Shown: positions 6,546 to 10,093 of the stretch, piece after piece
Layout of the letters: the number at the start of each line of letters is the position of its first letter
How positions within the stretch are numbered: the first letter of the stretch is position 1
DNA from: Hyphomicrobiales bacterium
GTDB taxonomy: Bacteria > Pseudomonadota > Alphaproteobacteria > Rhizobiales > Aestuariivirgaceae
Assembly: GCA_025356765.1 (NCBI GenBank)
Contig: JANXRO010000397.1
Span: forward strand, 1 to 10,093
Reading direction: 5' to 3'
DNA length: 10,093 nucleotides
The notes under the pieces: model-generated
What the model saw: only the letters and a program-made list of their open reading frames with translations
Database searches by the model: none
What the model was told of the DNA's origin: nothing
Translations under genes and position numbers: made by a program

Positions 6546-7616
6546 TTAATTGTCGACCTTGGCTTGTGTATAATAGCCAGAATCCACCAAAGCTGCCTTG
6601 ATGTCACCTTTGCCAACGCTGTGTGGCGTGAGCAAATATGATGGAACAACTTTTACACCATTGTTATAAGTTTTGGTGTCGTTGATTTCTGGTTCTTTGC
6701 CGCTCAGAACAATATCAACCATCTTGGCTGTTACTTTGGCCAATTCGCGGGTGTCTTTGAACACTGTTGAATATTGTTCGCCAGCATTCATGCCTTTGAC
6801 GGATGCAATTTCAGCATCTTGACCAGTTACGATCGGCATTTCAGCGCCTGGTTTATAGCCAACGCCTTTGAGCGATGAAATAATGCCGCGTGACAAGCCA
6901 TCGTATGGTGACAAAACACCGTTTACTTTTTTGTCTGTGTAGTTGGCAGAAAGCAAGTTATCCATGCGGGCTTGGGCCACAGCACCATCCCAACGCAATG
7001 TGCCAACCTTGTCCATGCCCATTTGGCCTGAAACAATCTTGATCGAGCCATCCTTGATCATCGGATCAAGAACCGACATTGCGCCATTGTAGAAATAGCC
7101 AGCGTTGGTGTCATCAGGCGAGCCGCCGAACAATTCAACATTCCAAGGTTTTACGCTTGGGAAACGTTCTTTCAAACCGGCCACAAGCGAGTTGGCTTGC
7201 AAAACGCCCACACCAAAGTTGTCAAATGTGGTGTAATAATCCACATTTGGTGTCTTGGTGATCAAACAATCATATGAGAATACTTTGGCACCAGCATCAT
7301 GGGCTTTTTTCAAAATGTCGCCCATGGTTGAACCATCGATGGCAGCAATGATCAAAACCTTGGCACCCTTGGTGACCATGTTTTCAATTTGCGCCAGTTG
7401 GTTTGGAATATCATCTTCAGCATATTGAAGATCTGTGGTGTAGCCCATGCCGGTGAATTCCTTCACCATTGACTCGCCGTCGGAAATCCAACGGGTGGAT
7501 GATTTTGTTGGCATCGAAATACCAATTAGGCCTTTGTCAGCGGCAAAGCTTTTGCCAGCAGCAACGGCAGCAGCTACGCCTGCAACCGATGCGATGAAAT
7601 GTCTGCGATTAATCAC
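6546..7616 (-). CDS. chvE: Periplasmic sugar-binding protein, ChvE-like
   Basis: This is the substrate-capturing subunit of the importer, 356 residues, in the type I periplasmic binding fold of the RbsB/XylF/ChvE group. The N-terminus carries an export signal ending near AAGKSFAADK, and begins MINRRHFIAS, a good fit to a twin-arginine motif. The mature part opens IGISMPTKSSTRWISDG and contains VLIIAAIDGSTM, then KVFSYDCLI and ILSPYDGLSRGI-like sugar-contact regions, and VTGQDAEIASVKGM in the C-terminal lobe, all as in multiple-monosaccharide binding proteins. The start is GTG at 7616, with GGGAGGAAT seven bases upstream; no better ATG is available. It is first in its operon, with a hairpin before gguA, and diverges from a GntR regulator. 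In Agrobacterium ChvE also feeds VirA signalling; nothing here suggests that. Confidence 0.93.
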   Translation of the reverse strand: MINRRHFIASVAGVAAAVAAGKSFAADKGLIGISMPTKSSTRWISDGESMVKEFTGMGYTTDLQYAEDDIPNQLAQIENMVTKGAKVLIIAAIDGSTMGDILKKAHDAGAKVFSYDCLITKTPNVDYYTTFDNFGVGVLQANSLVAGLKERFPSVKPWNVELFGGSPDDTNAGYFYNGAMSVLDPMIKDGSIKIVSGQMGMDKVGTLRWDGAVAQARMDNLLSANYTDKKVNGVLSPYDGLSRGIISSLKGVGYKPGAEMPIVTGQDAEIASVKGMNAGEQYSTVFKDTRELAKVTAKMVDIVLSGKEPEINDTKTYNNGVKVVPSYLLTPHSVGKGDIKAALVDSGYYTQAKVDN

Positions 7617-7710
7617 GGCAATTCCTCCCTAAAATCAGATGGCGCGCGTTGGCTTATTCCAAGCTGTAGCCATCCAAGGGGCATTCATAGGTTGGGATTT
7701 CGGCTTGTGC

Positions 7711-7739
7711 AATAAGTATTGTATGACAAATATGGTCAA
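7711..7739 (-). promoter_or_regulatory. Candidate promoter of the sugar transporter operon
   Basis: On the minus strand TTGACC (7734-7739) is followed after 17 bases by CTTATT (7711-7716). The upstream box is a good -35 match; the -10 box is weak. The GntR-type palindrome at 7719-7729 falls inside the spacer, which would let the regulator block RNA polymerase. Confidence 0.35.
7719..7729. promoter_or_regulatory. Candidate operator for the divergent GntR/FCD regulator
   Basis: TTGTATGACAA fits the TNGTNNNACNA consensus described for the FadR branch of GntR regulators, the branch to which the adjacent regulator belongs. It is symmetric at four of five base pairs around its centre. It lies in the 141-base gap between the divergent transporter operon and regulator gene, so one site could control both. 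The link is inferred from consensus and position. Confidence 0.6.
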
Positions 7740-7757
7740 TTGTGATTTAGATGGTAA

Positions 7758-8528
7758 ATGCTTGAAAAAACAACAAAGCGCAAAGCCAATGCAAATCTGC
7801 ACGTTTATATTGCACGCAGCATTGGTGAACGCATTTTGGGTGGCGAATTTGTGCCTGGCGAGATTTTGCCCAATGAAGCCCAATGGGGAAAGGCGTTTGG
7901 ATCTAGCCGCACGGCTGTTCGCGAAGCGCTGAAAACTTTAACCGCCAAAGGCCTTATTGCATCGCGCCCCAAAATTGGTTCTAGGGTGCAACCCAAAATT
8001 CAGTGGAACCTGTTTGATCGCGATGTTTTGGATTGGCACCATGCTGCCGCAGACAGGCACGACTTTCTGAACTCGATCCAAGAAGTGCGCCATATGATTG
8101 AGCCGGGCGTTGCCGAATTGGCGGCCTTGAAGCGTTCGCCTGCGCAATTGGAACGTGTTCTTCAGGCTTGGAACGGCATGAAAACGGCCAAAAACTTGGA
8201 ACATACTGTGGCGGCAGACGTGGAATTTCACGAGGCTTTGATGGCTGCGGCCAACAATGCTTTGATTGTGCCTTTTGGCATTATCATCGAAAAAGCCTTG
8301 GGCAACCTGTTTGATTTCACCACCCAACGCAATGATCGGCACACAGAGGCATTGAAGATGCACGGTGCCATTGTGAAAGCTGTTACAGCACGCAACGGGC
8401 CCGCGGCACGCAAGGCGATGACGGTTTTGCTGAATGATACAGACAGGCTGATTGAAGTAACGATTAATCCACAAGCCAAAGCCAAGCCTAAAACGCCGAA
8501 AAAAACAATTCAATCTGATCGCACATAG
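7758..8528 (+). CDS. GntR family transcriptional regulator, FadR subfamily (FCD domain)
   Basis: The 256-residue protein has an N-terminal winged helix-turn-helix (about residues 15-80, with LPNEAQWGKAFGSSRTAVRE and KTLTAKGLIASRPKIGSRV) and a C-terminal all-helical FCD ligand-binding domain (about 100-230). FCD domains often hold a metal that helps bind acid or sugar-acid ligands. D154 and H158 (ADVEFHEALM) and H202 (KMHGAIVKAV) look like ligands, but the later AMR-x-H position reads AMTVL, so one usual histidine seems absent. A lysine-rich tail follows residue 240. ATG 7758 has no strong ribosome-binding site. Divergent placement suggests it represses the sugar transporter and perhaps itself, with release by a sugar or sugar-derived acid; sugar-catabolic regulators such as DgoR belong to this group. 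The effector is unknown. Confidence 0.92.
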   Translation: MLEKTTKRKANANLHVYIARSIGERILGGEFVPGEILPNEAQWGKAFGSSRTAVREALKTLTAKGLIASRPKIGSRVQPKIQWNLFDRDVLDWHHAAADRHDFLNSIQEVRHMIEPGVAELAALKRSPAQLERVLQAWNGMKTAKNLEHTVAADVEFHEALMAAANNALIVPFGIIIEKALGNLFDFTTQRNDRHTEALKMHGAIVKAVTARNGPAARKAMTVLLNDTDRLIEVTINPQAKAKPKTPKKTIQSDRT

Positions 8529-8533
8529 ACGGG

Positions 8534-8562
8534 TTGCAAGGCTTTTAATGTTCACCTATAGA
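8534..8562 (+). promoter_or_regulatory. Probable promoter of the tRNA-Phe gene
   Basis: TTGCAA (8534-8539) and TATAGA (8557-8562) are separated by 17 bases. Each matches four of six consensus bases. Transcription would begin near 8569, about 20 bases before the mature tRNA. The GC-rich bases after the -10 box (GACCTCGCGCG) resemble the discriminator of stringently controlled stable-RNA promoters. Confidence 0.5.
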
Positions 8563-8589
8563 GACCTCGCGCGTAACCGCGTTAAGGTT

Positions 8590-8665
8590 GCCCGGGTAGC
8601 TCAGTTGGTAGAGCAGCGGATTGAAAATCCGCGTGTCGCTGGTTCGATTCCGGCCCCGGGCACCA
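8590..8665 (+). tRNA. tRNA-Phe (anticodon GAA)
   Basis: A full 76-base cloverleaf is visible. The acceptor stem GCCCGGG (8590-8596) pairs with CCCGGGC (8655-8661), followed by A and an encoded CCA (8663-8665). The anticodon stem GCGGA/TCCGC encloses the loop TTGAAAA, giving anticodon GAA at 8623-8625, and the T arm contains GGTTCGATTCC. There are no insertions or mismatches in the stems I checked. The 3' end borders integrase-carrying DNA, so this gene is the probable attachment site of an integrated element; the island appears to have restored an intact tRNA end. Confidence 0.97.
8655..8665 (+). other. Presumed attachment site at the 3' end of tRNA-Phe
   Basis: P4-type integrases commonly recombine at the 3' end of tRNA genes, and a truncated one begins 171 bases downstream in the same orientation. 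The duplicated core should include at least the last bases of the tRNA. The other copy is not in the window, so the core length and the extent of the element cannot be read here. Confidence 0.4.
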
Positions 8666-8835
8666 TTTAGTAGTCCAGCCCCGTCCAACGCAATCTGTTA
8701 ACAAGTTAAGCTGTTGTAGTTATTGACTTCAGAGTCCATTAAGACTGATTACAGTTTCGCTCTATCCAAATTAATTGTTGGTATTATTGTTGATATCCGA
8801 GAAAGCCACATTGGTGAAATTTGGGGTAAGCCACT
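8666..8835 (+). other. Gap between tRNA-Phe and integrase, with a 12-base inverted repeat
   Basis: This 170-base stretch has no gene. ATCTGTTAACAA (8693-8704) recurs as its exact reverse complement TTGTTAACAGAT at 8836-8847, the second copy covering the integrase start. Each contains the palindrome TGTTAACA. A small GACT-TCAG-AGTC hairpin lies near 8725. I saw no clear tRNA terminator and no convincing sigma-70 promoter. By position it could hold integrase arm sites or an excisionase/autoregulator site. Confidence 0.4.
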
Positions 8836-9140
8836 TTGTTAACAGATATGGCAATAAAGCAAGCAAAACCCACGTCTAAGCTTCGAAAGTTGAGTGACTG
8901 GCAAGGCCTTCAGCTGTGGATTATGCCCAATGGTGCCAAGTACTGGCGGTTTGTTTATCGGAGATACGGCAAACAGAAGCTCCTTGCATTGGGTTCTTAT
9001 CCGCAACAAAGCTTGATTGAAGAGCGGAGGCTGTGCCAAGCGGCAAGAGAACAACTGCGCAATGTGCTTGATCCCTCTCATGAAAAAAAGTCGCCAAACT
9101 CAATTTGGCTTCCATCAATAATAATACCTTTGGTGCGATC
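8836..9140 (+). pseudogene. Tyrosine integrase (P4 type), N-terminal fragment, frameshifted and cut by an IS
   Basis: The fragment matches the N-terminal arm-type DNA-binding domain (DUF4102) of P4-like site-specific recombinases: LTDMAIKQAKP, KLSDWQGLQLWIMPNGAKYWRFVYR, then KQKLLALGSYPQQSLIEERR and a DPS near residue 85. It starts at TTG 8836, after GGGGTAAG, or possibly at ATG 8848; an in-frame TAA at 8827 excludes earlier starts. After HEKK the frame loses similarity. Reading one frame over from the A7 run at 9083-9089 restores a typical continuation, KVAKLNLASINNNTFGAI, so one A seems lost. At 9141 an IS3-family end interrupts this, removing the core-binding and catalytic domains from the window. 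The open frame itself runs through IS sequence to a stop at 9183. No active integrase can be made from this copy. Confidence 0.85.
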
Positions 9141-9179
9141 TGAACCGCACCGGGTTTGCCGGAGACCAGTGAGTTCTTG

Positions 9180-10085
9180 TTAAGCTGCCATTTTAGAGAT
9201 GTCCATCATGGTGTAATAGTTTTCTTCAGCCTCTGCTGGCGGGATGTTGCCGATAGGCTCAAGCAAACGGCGATTGTTAAACCAATCGACCCATTTGAGG
9301 GTTTCCATTTCGACCTCCTCCAACGTTTTCCACGAGCTGCGCCTGCGGATGACTTCGGTTTTATAAAGGCCGTTGATTGTTTCAGCCAAAGCATTGTCAT
9401 AGGCATCGCCTACGCTGCCAACGGATGGTTCAATTCCAGCTGTTGCCAAACGTTCAGTGTAACGGATCGAAACGTACTGACTTCCCCTGTCGCTGTGATG
9501 GATCAATCCACCCTGATGGGCAGGTCGACGCGCATAAAGCGCCTGTTCAAGCGCATCCAGAACGAAGTCAGTCTTTGCAGTGCGTGATACTTTCCAGCCC
9601 ACAATGCGGTTGGCAAAGGTGTCTATGATGAAGGCAACATAGGTAAATCCCTGCCACGTTGATACGTAGGTAAAGTCGCTGACCCAAAGTATATTTGGCG
9701 CAAGCGCTCGGAACTGGCGGTTCACCTTATCACGTGGGCACGGCATTGAGATATCGGAGAAGGTTGTTTTTAAATTCTTTCCCCGAACAATGCCCCGCAA
9801 ACCCATGCTGGCCATAAGTCTTGCGACGGTACAACGGGCCACATCAACGCCTTCACGACGCAACTGCCGCCAGGTTTTTCTAACGCCATAGACCTTCCAG
9901 TTATCGTCCCAAACTTTTTGGATCTTCGGCTTTAAACTAACATCTCGCTGGCAACGTGGTGACAGCTTTGTTGGATCGGCACGACATGCCAATTGATGAT
10001 AATAAGTGGATGGGGCAATTGGCAGAACCCTGCAGATCGACTCGACCCCGTAAACGATCCGCTGATCATCTATAAAACTGATCAT
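9180..10085 (-). CDS. IS3-family transposase OrfB (DDE integrase domain)
   Basis: The 301-residue product is the catalytic part of the IS3 transposase. An N-terminal HTH_21-like segment (YGVESICRVLPIAPSTYYH to about residue 100) precedes a retroviral-integrase-like core. The acidic triad is complete: D137 in LWVSDFTYV, D199 in HHSDRGSQY and E235 in DNALAETINGLYKTE, with the canonical 35 residues between the second and third. The C-terminal WVDWFNNRRLLEPIGNIPPAEAE is standard. The ATG at 10085 overlaps a TGA (ATGA) that is probably the end of orfA, whose remainder is off the right edge. In this family a -1 frameshift usually makes the OrfAB fusion that is the active transposase. The reading frame looks intact, so the IS may be young. 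Confidence 0.95.
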   Translation of the reverse strand: MISFIDDQRIVYGVESICRVLPIAPSTYYHQLACRADPTKLSPRCQRDVSLKPKIQKVWDDNWKVYGVRKTWRQLRREGVDVARCTVARLMASMGLRGIVRGKNLKTTFSDISMPCPRDKVNRQFRALAPNILWVSDFTYVSTWQGFTYVAFIIDTFANRIVGWKVSRTAKTDFVLDALEQALYARRPAHQGGLIHHSDRGSQYVSIRYTERLATAGIEPSVGSVGDAYDNALAETINGLYKTEVIRRRSSWKTLEEVEMETLKWVDWFNNRRLLEPIGNIPPAEAEENYYTMMDISKMAA

Positions 10086-10093
10086 GGCTTGAA
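10082..10093 (-). CDS. Possible last codons of IS3 orfA
   Basis: Only four codons are visible, reading F-K-P-stop, with TGA overlapping the orfB ATG. This is the expected arrangement for orfA and orfB of an IS3-family element, but so few codons cannot identify the protein by themselves. Confidence 0.35.
   Translation of the reverse strand, partial: FKP

Larger units (their letters stand above)
9141..10093 (-). mobile_element. IS3-family insertion sequence, partial (runs off right edge)
   Basis: The element's end is marked by TGAACCGCACCGGGTTTGCC and following bases from 9141, a TG-starting terminal repeat of the kind seen in IS3-family elements, just beyond the 3' end of the transposase gene. 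This is therefore the right end relative to transposase direction. The other end, orfA and the second target-duplication copy lie outside the window; the bases just before the end are GATC, the candidate duplicated target. The insertion lies inside the integrase gene. Confidence 0.85.

Noticed and set aside
7938..8555. 205-residue open frame on the minus strand across the GntR regulator
   Set aside because: Shadow of a well-supported regulator gene; the translation resembles no family and has no ribosome-binding site that I could see.
8715..8740. GACT-TCAG-AGTC hairpin as the tRNA-Phe terminator
   Set aside because: The stem is four base pairs and no U-tract follows.
9083..9089. Programmed frameshift or transcriptional slippage at the A7 run in the integrase
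   Set aside because: A7 can slip, but integrases of this family are normally made from one frame, and the gene is then cut by an IS, so decay is the simpler reading.
9090..9183. C-terminal KSPNSIWLP... end of the integrase frame as a natural protein end
   Set aside because: The first part is out of frame with the conserved sequence and the last 14 or so codons are IS terminal sequence.
9156..9587. 143-residue open frame on the plus strand inside the IS
   Set aside because: Antisense to the conserved DDE core of the transposase; no recognisable domain.
1..10093. CRISPR array, toxin-antitoxin pair or anti-phage system
   Set aside because: No regularly spaced repeats and no protein with matching motifs were seen; every long frame is accounted for by known families.

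Overview
The window looks like the chromosome of an alphaproteobacterium, probably Hyphomicrobiales-like. The pointers are the infA-maf-yacG block, a ChvE-GguA-GguB type sugar transporter with a divergent GntR/FCD regulator, and a purine-catabolism pair (HIU hydrolase and XdhA). The rank below class is an inference. Genes are densely packed, and base composition looks moderate and fairly even.

Layout: 1-670, minus strand, holds the start of xanthine dehydrogenase subunit XdhA preceded by 5-hydroxyisourate hydrolase, overlapping by one base. 790-1841, plus strand, is a housekeeping run: infA, maf and a short yacG. 1838-2413, minus strand, is a YqgE/AlgH protein whose stop overlaps the yacG stop. 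2482-3723, plus strand, carries a DsbD N-terminal-like redox protein whose signal-peptide coding stretch is cut off from its domain by an in-frame TAG, followed by a Prx5-type peroxiredoxin. 3720-7616, minus strand, is a complete sugar ABC importer: periplasmic binding protein (chvE-like), double ABC ATPase (gguA-like) and permease (gguB-like), with a strong hairpin after the binding-protein gene. 7758-8528, plus strand, is the divergent GntR/FCD regulator, with a consensus-type operator in the shared intergenic region.

8590-8665 is tRNA-Phe(GAA). After it the DNA becomes mobile: a P4-type tyrosine integrase starts 171 bases beyond the tRNA 3' end, is frameshifted at an A7 run, and is then cut by an IS3-family element whose end is at 9141. 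The IS transposase fills the rest of the window. This is the usual edge of a tRNA-targeted genomic island, with its integrase decayed.

How the genes fit together: the importer and regulator form a self-contained sugar-uptake module, the redox protein and peroxiredoxin may be co-transcribed, and XdhA and HIU hydrolase act in the xanthine-urate-allantoin route. I see no CRISPR array, defence system, toxin-antitoxin pair or clearly undescribed system. The most notable points are the amber codon at 2554, the doubly broken integrase, the hairpin over the peroxiredoxin start, and the inverted repeat ahead of the integrase.
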